In this document: in pieces, positions 1 to 5,831 of the stretch
Position numbering within the stretch: the stretch's first letter is position 1
Layout of the letters: each line of letters begins with the position of its first letter
Source of the DNA: an uncultured Candidatus Saccharibacteria bacterium
GTDB taxonomy: Bacteria > Patescibacteriota > Saccharimonadia > Saccharimonadales > Saccharimonadaceae
NCBI GenBank assembly: GCA_947306315.1
Contig: CAMZGF010000036.1
Coordinates: forward strand, 1 to 7,158
Direction of reading: 5' to 3'
Length of the DNA: 7,158 bases
Translations under genes and position numbers: made by a program
The notes under the pieces: generated by a model
Told to the model about the DNA's origin: nothing
Seen by the model: the letters and a program-made list of their open reading frames with translations, nothing else
Databases searched by the model: none

Positions 1-707
1 CTGTTAAGTTCACTGCTTATGTGAATGGTGTTGATGGAAATCCTAGTGATGGAACAACTCCAACTGAACCAGGTTATATCTCTCCATGTGCTAATGCAGC
101 CTATGTCTCGAATGGCACTCTTACCGATCCTCGTGATGGTAAAACCTACACAGTTAGAGCTCTTAAAGATGGTAAGTGTTGGATGACGCAGAACCTTGCG
201 CTTGGCGGCAGTGATTCAATTACGCTCACTTCTGAAAACTCAGACGTGACATCGGATTATGTCCTTCCAACCCACTCTACATCAGGTTTTAGTGGCACAG
301 ATGTCAATAAATTATATGCAAGCTCAGACCAAACCAAGGGTAATCTATATACGTTCTATACTGCTACTGCTGGGACTGGTGGCTCAACATTATCTTCAGG
401 TAACGCTCCATCATCAATCTGTCCGAAAGGCTGGAGACTCCCAACCGGTGGTTATTCTCAAGATGCAGATTTCAACAAACTTTATAGCTATTATCCATCA
501 AGTGAATCGATGCAGGGCGAACCGAACTTTACTTTCTTCGCCAATATTTCGGGCAGCTGGCTAAATGAAGGTAGCGGCTATTATTGGTCATCCACTGCTC
601 TAGCTGACGAAGTAGGATTCGGTATGTTTATAGGTAGCTCGAGCGTAAACACAGAACTTAGTTACGGCAAAAACTACGGTTATTCGATCCGCTGTATCGC
701 TCGCTAA
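1..707 (+). CDS. Secreted FISUMP-domain protein, C-terminal part (5' end outside window)
   Basis: The reading frame is open from base 3 (VKFTAYVNG...) to the TAA at 705-707. The GTG at 21 is therefore unlikely to be the true start, and the gene is truncated by the window edge. The visible part is a Thr/Ser/Gly/Pro-rich linker followed by a FISUMP domain (Fibrobacter succinogenes major paralogous domain). Its hallmarks are present in order: DGKTYTVRALKDGKCWMTQNL, SICPKGWRLPTGG, YYWSSTA and the terminal YGYSIRCIAR. Four cysteines (SPC, GKC, SIC, IRC) could form two disulfides, as expected outside the cytoplasm. In CPR bacteria such domains usually close large secreted surface proteins; their biochemical role is not established. 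The VKFTAYVNG stretch at the edge resembles the end of a beta-rich module like the one in the gene at 5883 (TSDVAYTI), but this is a guess. The family call is confident; the function is not. Confidence 0.85.
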   Translation, partial: VKFTAYVNGVDGNPSDGTTPTEPGYISPCANAAYVSNGTLTDPRDGKTYTVRALKDGKCWMTQNLALGGSDSITLTSENSDVTSDYVLPTHSTSGFSGTDVNKLYASSDQTKGNLYTFYTATAGTGGSTLSSGNAPSSICPKGWRLPTGGYSQDADFNKLYSYYPSSESMQGEPNFTFFANISGSWLNEGSGYYWSSTALADEVGFGMFIGSSSVNTELSYGKNYGYSIRCIAR

Positions 708-710
708 ATC

Positions 711-719
711 TGCTATAAT
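711..719 (+). promoter_or_regulatory. Extended -10 promoter for mutM, probably giving a leaderless mRNA
   Basis: TGCTATAAT reads as TGn followed by a perfect -10 hexamer (TATAAT, 714-719), lying 6 bases before the mutM ATG at 726. No good -35 is seen at 16-18 bases upstream, which an extended -10 can offset. A start 7 bases past the -10 falls on the A of the ATG, and there is no Shine-Dalgarno before mutM. Both point to leaderless transcription. The site lies directly after the FISUMP gene's stop codon. Confidence 0.7.
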
Positions 720-725
720 AGATTT

Positions 726-1583
726 ATGCCAGAGTTACCGGAAGTTGAAACAATTCGTCGTGGGCTCGAAAAAACAATAAAGACTTATAGAATCACAAAC
801 GTAAAAATTCTTTGCGAAAAATCTTTTGTCGGTCCAAAAACTCTTGTAAAAAATCAGAAAATTATTGATGTTCGTCGCAAAGGAAAAGCTCTGCTGATTG
901 ATCTTGAAAATGGCGTTACGATGATGATCCATCTTCGCATGACTGGCCAACTTATTTTCCGTGGCAATAAAGAAATTTTTGCTGGAGGCCATCCGACGGA
1001 TTCGTTTATAAATGAACTTCCAGATAAACAAACTCGGGCTATATTTGAACTCGAAAATGGCGTACTCTATTTTAATGACCAACGAAAATTTGGCTTTGTA
1101 AAAATTCTCGAAACCTCCGAAGTCGAAAATGATGACTTTATTAAGAAACTCGCGAAGGAACCATGGGATATCTCTTTTGAAGAATTTAAAGAAAACCTCA
1201 TGCACCATAAGACTGCGCCGATTAAAGCTACAATTCTTGACCAGAAAGTAATTGCGGGTATTGGTAATATTTATGCCGACGAAGCACTTTTCTATGCTAA
1301 AATACATCCAAAGCGTGAAACCGGAAGTCTTACTGGTAATGAGATTAAAGAATTACTTGAAGGCGTGAGAACCGTAATGCAAGCAAGTATCGATTCCGGC
1401 GGTAGCACTATGAAAACCTACGTCAAGGCAGATGGCACCAAAGGCGATTATCTAAGGCTCTTTGCAAAAGTTTTTCGTCGCGAAGGTGAACCGTGCGAAA
1501 GATGCGGTGGAGAAATCATAAAAATCCGCGTTGCCGGACGTGGCACGCATATCTGCCCATCATGCCAAAAGGAGGAAAAATGA
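726..1583 (+). CDS. mutM: Formamidopyrimidine-DNA glycosylase (MutM/Fpg)
   Basis: This is a base-excision repair enzyme that removes oxidised purines such as 8-oxoguanine and nicks the abasic site. The 285 residues are close to the usual length (about 270). The N-terminus MPELPEVETIRRGL supplies catalytic Pro2 and Glu3 after Met removal, which fixes the start. The beta-sandwich basic motif is RRKGKALL (about 50-57, conserved Lys near 54). Void-filling residues are Met72 (HLRMTG), Arg120 and Phe122 (NDQRKFG). The helix-two-turn-helix contains IAGIGNIYADE (176-186) with Asn181. The C-terminal zinc finger has Cys257, Cys260, Cys277 and Cys280, with Arg272 in GRGTH. All key residues are intact, so the enzyme should be active. 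It is followed by the delta-like gene in an ATGA overlap. There is no Shine-Dalgarno upstream, consistent with leaderless expression from the -10 just before it. Confidence 0.97.
   Translation: MPELPEVETIRRGLEKTIKTYRITNVKILCEKSFVGPKTLVKNQKIIDVRRKGKALLIDLENGVTMMIHLRMTGQLIFRGNKEIFAGGHPTDSFINELPDKQTRAIFELENGVLYFNDQRKFGFVKILETSEVENDDFIKKLAKEPWDISFEEFKENLMHHKTAPIKATILDQKVIAGIGNIYADEALFYAKIHPKRETGSLTGNEIKELLEGVRTVMQASIDSGGSTMKTYVKADGTKGDYLRLFAKVFRREGEPCERCGGEIIKIRVAGRGTHICPSCQKEEK
1570..1575 (+). promoter_or_regulatory. Shine-Dalgarno of the delta-like gene
   Basis: AGGAGG lies 4 bases before the ATG at 1580, inside the last codons of mutM. It fixes the downstream start at 1580 rather than at an earlier in-frame ATG (1493) that would run 90 bases inside mutM. 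Confidence 0.8.
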
Positions 1584-2203
1584 TTCATTTGTATTATGGA
1601 GAAGATCGAGATACTTCAGAAAAGAATGCGAAGAAAATTCTTGGTGAAAAATATGAAGTTATTGATGCTGAAAATCTTCTCGTAACGGATCTCCCAACAC
1701 TTTTTCTTGGCACTTCGCTTTTTGAAGAAGGGAACCGAAAAATCCTTATTAAGGGGCTTGCGGAAAGGAAAGAACTTTTTGATGAGCTTATAAAATATCT
1801 TGAAACCCCGCATGAGATTGTTGTTTTGGAAACGAAAATTGATGGAAAATGGGGAAGTTTGAAAGAGCTAAAAAAGGCTACCAATATTGATCTTTCTGAA
1901 AACAAATTCAAAGAAGATCCAAAAAAACGTTTCCTCGCATTCAATATTTATGATCTCGCTTTAAAAAAACCAAACGAGGCAGTAAAAGAATTAAAAAAAT
2001 GTGAAGAAACTGAAGATCCATATGCGATGCTTGGCGCTTGGGCAACCTGCGCACTGAAAAATTTAAAATCAAACCCAACTCAGAAGAACCGCGCGATTAT
2101 CAGGGAGCTTGCAACGATCGACCACTTAATGAAATCTACAAAATTCTCCGAAAAGCCATGGGCACTGCTTGAAAGTTTCGTTCTTCGCTTGAAAATGTTA
2201 TAA
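1580..2203 (+). CDS. holA: Short DNA polymerase III delta-subunit-like protein
   Basis: HolA (delta) opens the sliding clamp as part of the clamp loader. The 207-residue protein shows the family's weak but recognisable pattern. It starts with MIHLYYGED (delta-type N-terminus), then has LFLGTSLFEEGNRKILIKGL (41-60), matching the 'sLFg..r' strand region, and HEIVVLETK (78-86). The C-terminal helical part includes DPYAMLGAWATCALKNL (146-162) and IDHLMKSTKFSEKPWALLE (180-198), resembling the collar-domain segment 'aD..lK.g......lE'. Typical delta proteins have about 330-350 residues. Here the N-terminal domain appears to run into the collar near residue 115 with little or no lid domain between. 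No Walker A is expected in delta and none is seen. The start is set by AGGAGG and the 4-base overlap with mutM. The assignment rests on a divergent pattern, so the symbol is tentative; a structural homologue of another kind remains possible. Confidence 0.6.
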   Translation: MIHLYYGEDRDTSEKNAKKILGEKYEVIDAENLLVTDLPTLFLGTSLFEEGNRKILIKGLAERKELFDELIKYLETPHEIVVLETKIDGKWGSLKELKKATNIDLSENKFKEDPKKRFLAFNIYDLALKKPNEAVKELKKCEETEDPYAMLGAWATCALKNLKSNPTQKNRAIIRELATIDHLMKSTKFSEKPWALLESFVLRLKML

Positions 2204-2219
2204 AATACTTGCAAAATCG

Positions 2220-2248
2220 TTGACATTATGCTAATGTTTAAGTATAAA
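2220..2248 (+). promoter_or_regulatory. Consensus sigma-70-type promoter for the DHH-like gene
   Basis: TTGACA (2220-2225) and TATAAA (2243-2248) are separated by exactly 17 bases, a textbook arrangement. The expected start near 2255 leaves a leader of about 8 bases before the ATG at 2263, with no Shine-Dalgarno. A second possible extended -10 (TGTTATAAA, 2196-2204) overlaps the end of the delta-like gene but lacks a -35. Confidence 0.75.
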
Positions 2249-2262
2249 CGGTCAAAATAAAA

Positions 2263-3888
2263 ATGCAAACAGATAATCAAACAGTTCAATCTATTGATGA
2301 ACAGCTCGGCAATATAACAAAAAAAGTTGCTGACAAGATTCTTTCTTGTGAAAATATTCTTGTCGCATTAAGTCAGGACCCAAGCGTTGATGAAATCAGC
2401 GCCGCAATCGGTTTAACAATGGTCCTAAACAAAATCGGGAAACATGTCACTGCGATTTATTCCGGCAACACCCCAAACGCACTTGAGTTCCTAAAACCAG
2501 ACGAAACCTTCGAAAAAAATACTAACTCCCTCCAAGATTTTATTATTGCAATTAGTAAAGACAAGGCTGACCACCTTCGTTATAAAGTCGAGGGCGACTA
2601 CGTAAAAGTCTACATTACCCCATATAAAACTACAATCTCACAAAACGATCTAGAATTCTCACAAGGCGACTTTAACGTTAACCTTGTTGTTGCAATCGAT
2701 GTCGAATCTGCTGAAGCGCTCGATGGCGCACTTGAAGAATATGGCCGCATTATGCATGACGCAACTGCAATTAACATTACAACAAACCAAGCAGGACGCT
2801 TTGCTGAACTTGAATGGAGCGATCCATCAATTTCATCATGTTGTGAAATGATTGTTAGACTTTGTGAATATTTGAACTACACAGAATTTGATCAAGCGAC
2901 TGCGACCGCTCTTCTTACTGGCATTGTTTCCGCAACGGAAAGATTTTCAAACGCACGCACAACTTCGGAAACGATGCAGATTTCATCTCGTCTCATGCAA
3001 GCCGGCGCAGATCAGCAACTTATCTCAAGCAATATTATGCAACCAGAAGAACCAGAACCTAACCAAGAGGTGCCAGCTGCTCCAGAAACTCCAGCCGCTC
3101 AAGAAGCATCAATTCCGGAAAATCCAGTGGCTCCGACAAACGAACCTCTAATTCCTGCCCCAAGTCTTCCAATAATGGATGACGCACCAGCTGCTCCAGC
3201 TCAACCAGTTGTTCCAGAAGTTCCTATTGCTCCTGAGCAACAACTCGAACAGATGGTCGCTGCACCAGCAACAAGTGTTGGTATGCCAACTGCTCTCGCA
3301 AATGAACTTGAAAATGCAACTCCAGATATTCCTGTCGCTCCAGAAATCCCTGCTGCTCCGCAAATTCCAATTATTCCGGAATCACCTGTCGCACCAGCTC
3401 AACCCGTTGTTTCAGAAATGCCAGCGACCCCAGATTATGGTGCGATGATTGACCAGGCTCTAACAGAGGCAGCATCAGTACCAAATAATCCTGCAATGCA
3501 AGCTTCTCCAGTTGTGCCAACTCAAGTTCCTGAAGCTGCAACAATTCCAGACATGCAATTTGTACCATCCGCGCCTATTGCTCCAATATCTCCAGTAGAG
3601 CAAGTAGTGCCAACAACTCCAACCGCCCCAATCGCTCCAGAAGTCACTCCTGCGCCAGTTGAAGTTCCTAATCAAAACTCAACTATTGATCTTCCGCCTC
3701 CACCGGCACCAACAATTAGTGAGGTCGGAATGCCTCCTGTCGTAGCAGAAGCGCCGGAGCCAGTTGCAATCCCAACAACTCCAATTGCTCCAATTATTCC
3801 AGGAGCATCCGTTACTTCGGCTGCTCCAGTTGCACCAGAGACTCCAGGACTTGCTGATCCTTCAGCGTTCCAAATCCCTAATGCATAG
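2263..3888 (+). CDS. Degenerate DHH-phosphoesterase-like protein with long Pro-rich acidic tail
   Basis: Residues 12-258 follow the DHH/NrnA-type phosphoesterase fold in order. First is ALSQDPSVDEISAAIGLTMV (35-54) with a following KIGKHVTAIYSG, matching the 'H..PDgDaigS...L...Gk.v' region. Next is NLVVAIDVESAEAL (140-153), the second Asp strand. Then come AINITTNQAGRF (169-180), in the place of the DHH motif, and WSDPSISSCCEMIVRL (185-200). Last is LLTGIVSATERF (217-228), matching 'GI..DTG.F'. Only Asp43 and Asp146 of the usual metal ligands remain; the DHH triplet reads Thr173-Thr174-Asn175 and the late Asp is Ala224. It is probably a non-catalytic relative, perhaps a nucleotide- or protein-binding scaffold. 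Residues 261-541 are a Pro/Ala/Val/Glu-rich tail without Lys, Arg, His, Cys or Trp. There is no signal peptide or membrane segment, so it is likely cytoplasmic. It has its own promoter, and the start lacks a Shine-Dalgarno. The fold call is moderately strong; the function is unknown. Confidence 0.7.
   Translation: MQTDNQTVQSIDEQLGNITKKVADKILSCENILVALSQDPSVDEISAAIGLTMVLNKIGKHVTAIYSGNTPNALEFLKPDETFEKNTNSLQDFIIAISKDKADHLRYKVEGDYVKVYITPYKTTISQNDLEFSQGDFNVNLVVAIDVESAEALDGALEEYGRIMHDATAINITTNQAGRFAELEWSDPSISSCCEMIVRLCEYLNYTEFDQATATALLTGIVSATERFSNARTTSETMQISSRLMQAGADQQLISSNIMQPEEPEPNQEVPAAPETPAAQEASIPENPVAPTNEPLIPAPSLPIMDDAPAAPAQPVVPEVPIAPEQQLEQMVAAPATSVGMPTALANELENATPDIPVAPEIPAAPQIPIIPESPVAPAQPVVSEMPATPDYGAMIDQALTEAASVPNNPAMQASPVVPTQVPEAATIPDMQFVPSAPIAPISPVEQVVPTTPTAPIAPEVTPAPVEVPNQNSTIDLPPPPAPTISEVGMPPVVAEAPEPVAIPTTPIAPIIPGASVTSAAPVAPETPGLADPSAFQIPNA
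3043..3885 (+). repeat. Region coding for the proline-rich low-complexity tail
   Basis: This stretch encodes residues 261-541, made of irregular short units such as PVAPE, PAAP, PIAP and PVVPE with Pro every two to four residues. One longer near-repeat is APAQPVVPEVP (311-321) against APAQPVVSEMP (377-387). Non-proline islands occur at about 325-352 and 391-404 (DYGAMIDQALTEAA). Units vary in codon choice, so this is not a simple DNA tandem array. Confidence 0.8.
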
Positions 3889-3909
3889 AATAAAATCCTC
3901 CATAATCTA

Positions 3910-3918
3910 TGATAAAAT
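3910..3918 (+). promoter_or_regulatory. Extended -10 for the rhodanese-thioredoxin-truB unit
   Basis: TGATAAAAT (TGn plus a 5/6 match to TATAAT at 3913-3918) lies in the centre of the inverted repeat. The hexamer 17 bases upstream (ATAAAA) is a poor -35. A start near 3925-3926 would give a leader of about 14 bases that keeps the Shine-Dalgarno but lacks the masking left arm. Confidence 0.5.
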
Positions 3919-3927
3919 AGAATAAAT

Positions 3928-3932
3928 GGAGG
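3928..3932 (+). promoter_or_regulatory. Shine-Dalgarno of the rhodanese-like gene
   Basis: GGAGG is placed 7 bases before the ATG at 3940, good spacing. It is also the core of the right arm of the inverted repeat. Confidence 0.75.
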
Positions 3933-3939
3933 ATTTTTA

Positions 3940-4635
3940 ATGGAGAAACAGAAGAGAAGAGAAAGACGAAACTATATAAAGATTTGCATCGCGTTTTTCT
4001 GTGTTGCAATAGTTGTTGCCCTAGCTATCTTTTTCTGTAATATTAATAAAATTCCAGAGCTACCTGCTCCTGAGCTATCCGAAGGCATGCGCGGTGAACT
4101 TGGTATTGATAAAAATATCAACGAATCGACCATCGATAAATATCTAAACCGTTCAGATTCCGTTTATCGTGATATGCGTATGCTTATTGATGATGCAAAC
4201 TACGAAGCAATCGGTGGCGATCGCTATCTTTCTGGCTATGTAAAAGGTTTTGAGGTTGTTCCTCTGCCATACCTTGTCGCTCCGGAAGGTCTTCCAGAAG
4301 CCGTCGGAAAATCATACACTGGTGAAACGCTCTTCAAAAAAGTTAACGGAAAATATATTCCAAATTACAAAGAGTCGGTGAAAATCCTTGAAGATCTCTT
4401 TCCGAAAGACAAAAATATCTTCCTAATGTGTGGTGGCGGTGGCTATGCTGGAATGACAAAAAATCTTCTCGTTTCGCTCGGTTGGGATGAAAACAAAATT
4501 TGGAACGTTGGCGGCTTTTGGTACTATGAAGGAGAGAATAAAGTTGACCTTAAAAAAGGCAAAACCTACGCATTTTGGAACGTGATTTATCATCCAATTA
4601 ACTTTGATACATTGACAAGGAAAATAACATGGTAA
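3940..4635 (+). CDS. Membrane-anchored rhodanese-like protein
   Basis: A 231-residue protein with a very basic N-terminus (MEKQKRRERR) and one hydrophobic segment at about 13-33, predicting N-in/C-out topology with the main domain outside the membrane. Residues about 80-220 resemble a rhodanese domain. MRMLIDDANYEAI...GYVKGFEVVPLPYL occupies the place of the 'vDvR....GhI.gA..iP' part. NIFLMCGGGGYAGMTKNLLVSLGW (159-182) provides the active-site loop with Cys164, followed by KIWNVGGFWYYEG. Rhodaneses carry sulfane sulfur on this Cys. Here the loop is CGGGGYA rather than CRxGxRS, so both usual arginines are missing and substrate choice is probably altered. The next gene starts inside the last codons (7-bp overlap), so the two are likely coproduced. 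The start is supported by GGAGG. A pure scaffold role is possible; a thiol/sulfur role on the cell surface is inference. Confidence 0.7.
   Translation: MEKQKRRERRNYIKICIAFFCVAIVVALAIFFCNINKIPELPAPELSEGMRGELGIDKNINESTIDKYLNRSDSVYRDMRMLIDDANYEAIGGDRYLSGYVKGFEVVPLPYLVAPEGLPEAVGKSYTGETLFKKVNGKYIPNYKESVKILEDLFPKDKNIFLMCGGGGYAGMTKNLLVSLGWDENKIWNVGGFWYYEGENKVDLKKGKTYAFWNVIYHPINFDTLTRKITW
4617..4621 (+). promoter_or_regulatory. Shine-Dalgarno of the thioredoxin-like gene
   Basis: AAGGA lies 7 bases before the ATG at 4629, within the end of the rhodanese-like gene, and supports that overlapping start. Confidence 0.6.
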
Positions 4636-5165
4636 GAAAAGACAATCGTGAGACGAACGGAAGATTAATCCTTATTTCCGTTCTTACGTTAATTGCACTC
4701 TCGATTTTTGGCCTTGTATTTTATAAAGTGCTTGAAGGTGGTCAAATCAAAGTAGAAGAAAAAATTGTTTTGTCTGCTGAATATAAAAATACTGACGGAG
4801 CCCAAATCGAAATTGCCAAGCAGACTAGTGAAGAAAATGTCGTAAACTTCTTTGAAAACATTGTGAAAGAAAAGAAAGATTTTGTCCTTTATGTTTCACT
4901 GCCAATTTGTAATGGCGACGCTGCAAAATTCAAAGAATTTGTCCTCGATTTTCAACATAAAAATAAAGTAAGTTTTTACTATCTTACTTCCGATTATATA
5001 AAAGACACGAGTGTCTATGAAACCGTTAAATATTTTCCGTCAGTAATTATTTATAAAGATGGAAAAATTATAAACTATCTAAGATATGATTCGGATGAGG
5101 ATAAAGAATACTATAAATCATACGACGGCTTCTCAAAATGGTTAAGAGCAAACGTAGAATTGTAA
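4629..5165 (+). CDS. Membrane-anchored thioredoxin-like protein with one active-site Cys
   Basis: A 178-residue protein with a charged N-terminus (MVRKDNRETNGR) and a membrane segment at about 13-32, so the C-terminal domain should face outward. Residues about 68-175 look like a thioredoxin fold. DFVLYVSLPICNGDAAKFKEF (84-104) matches the strand plus active-site helix, and KYFPSVIIYKDGKIINYL (134-151) matches the cis-Pro region (Pro137) and following 'kdGk' strands. The usual CxxC is Cys94-Asn-Gly-Asp97, with the second Cys replaced by Asp, and Cys94 is the only cysteine in the protein. It cannot form an internal disulfide, so it might act through mixed disulfides or have no redox role. It overlaps the rhodanese-like gene by 7 bp and abuts truB with no gap, indicating translational coupling. 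The fold assignment is moderate; the partner is unknown. Confidence 0.65.
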   Translation: MVRKDNRETNGRLILISVLTLIALSIFGLVFYKVLEGGQIKVEEKIVLSAEYKNTDGAQIEIAKQTSEENVVNFFENIVKEKKDFVLYVSLPICNGDAAKFKEFVLDFQHKNKVSFYYLTSDYIKDTSVYETVKYFPSVIIYKDGKIINYLRYDSDEDKEYYKSYDGFSKWLRANVEL

Positions 5166-5831
5166 ATGGAAAACACATTTGAAGAAACGATACTAATTGA
5201 TAAGCCAGCTGGCATGAGTAGCTTTGGTGTTGTTGCACGTGTCCGTAGAAAACTCCGTGATCGCGAAGGGAAGAAAGTTAAAGTTGGGCACACTGGTACA
5301 CTTGATCCATTTGCCACAGGACTTTTAATAATTTTGGCTGGAAAAGCAACAAAAAAATCTGACGAATTTTTAAAGAAAGACAAGGAATATGAGGCAACGG
5401 TTTTTCTTGGAAAAAACTCAACGACTGGCGATATCGAAGGCGAAATTGTAGATGTTTCTGACAAGATTCCAACTGAAGAAGAGGTGAGAAAAGCTTGCGA
5501 AAAATTTGTTGGAGAAATTGAACAGACCGTTCCAGTTTTCTCAGCCGTGAAGATTAATGGTGAACGTGCATATAAACTAGCACGAAAGGGAAAAGAAATT
5601 GAAATGCCAACTCGAAAAGTTGAAATCTATTCACTCGACGTTTTGAGTTATAATTACCCAGAATTAAAAATTAGAACGCACGTTTCAAGTGGCACCTATA
5701 TTCGAACGCTTGGTGAGGATATCGGAAAGACACTTGAAACCGGTGCATACCTGACTGCGCTTCGTCGCACAAAAATTGCAGATTTCGATGTGAAAGATGC
5801 AACCAAACTAGATGACTATATGTTGGCATAA
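5166..5831 (+). CDS. truB: tRNA pseudouridine(55) synthase TruB, short form
   Basis: TruB converts U55 in the T-loop of tRNAs to pseudouridine. Family motifs appear in order: ILIDKPAGMSS (9-19); KVGHTGTLDPFATGLL (39-54) with catalytic Asp47; KEYEATVFLG (73-82) with the conserved Tyr75; PVFSAVKINGERAYKLARKG (123-142); SSGTYIRTLGEDIG (174-187) with Arg180; and GAYLTALRRTKI (193-204). All catalytic residues are present. The protein ends at 221 residues, just after the catalytic domain, whereas E. coli and B. subtilis enzymes have about 305-315 with a C-terminal PUA-type domain. The gene therefore encodes a minimal catalytic form, with no sign of a frameshift in the downstream bases. The ATG follows the stop of the thioredoxin-like gene directly (TAAATG) without a clear Shine-Dalgarno, so translation probably depends on coupling. 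Confidence 0.96.
   Translation: MENTFEETILIDKPAGMSSFGVVARVRRKLRDREGKKVKVGHTGTLDPFATGLLIILAGKATKKSDEFLKKDKEYEATVFLGKNSTTGDIEGEIVDVSDKIPTEEEVRKACEKFVGEIEQTVPVFSAVKINGERAYKLARKGKEIEMPTRKVEIYSLDVLSYNYPELKIRTHVSSGTYIRTLGEDIGKTLETGAYLTALRRTKIADFDVKDATKLDDYMLA

Larger units (their letters stand above)
3892..3938 (+). terminator. Inverted repeat: terminator-like hairpin that can also mask the next RBS
   Basis: AAAATCCTCCAT (3892-3903) pairs perfectly with ATGGAGGATTTT (3926-3937). A second 5-bp stem (TCTAT 3906-3910 with ATAGA 3917-3921) sits inside, closed by a 6-base loop. The right arm ends in five T (3934-3938), so in a transcript from the 2263 gene it could act as an intrinsic terminator. In the same RNA the CCUCC arm would pair with GGAGG, the Shine-Dalgarno of the gene at 3940. 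The sequence cannot decide which role dominates. Confidence 0.6.

Noticed and set aside
21..23. GTG as the start of the FISUMP gene
   Set aside because: The frame continues open to the window edge, there is no ribosome site, and such proteins need an N-terminal signal that is absent here.
735..1307. Long open frame (190 codons) on the - strand
   Set aside because: It lies wholly antisense to the well-conserved mutM, has no promoter or Shine-Dalgarno, and its Phe/Asn/Ile-rich product looks like the complement of an AT-rich gene.
1493..1579. Upstream in-frame extension of the delta-like gene
   Set aside because: It would add 29 residues read out of frame through the mutM zinc finger. AGGAGG and the family-like N-terminus support the start at 1580.
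2888..3675. Several open frames on both strands over the proline-rich tail
   Set aside because: Proline/alanine-rich repeats depress stop codons in other frames. These products are low-complexity Gln/Leu- or Trp/Ser-rich shadows.
4612..4617. TTGACA as a promoter inside the rhodanese-like gene
   Set aside because: At 17 bases downstream the hexamer is AGAAAA, with no acceptable -10 at 16-18 spacing.
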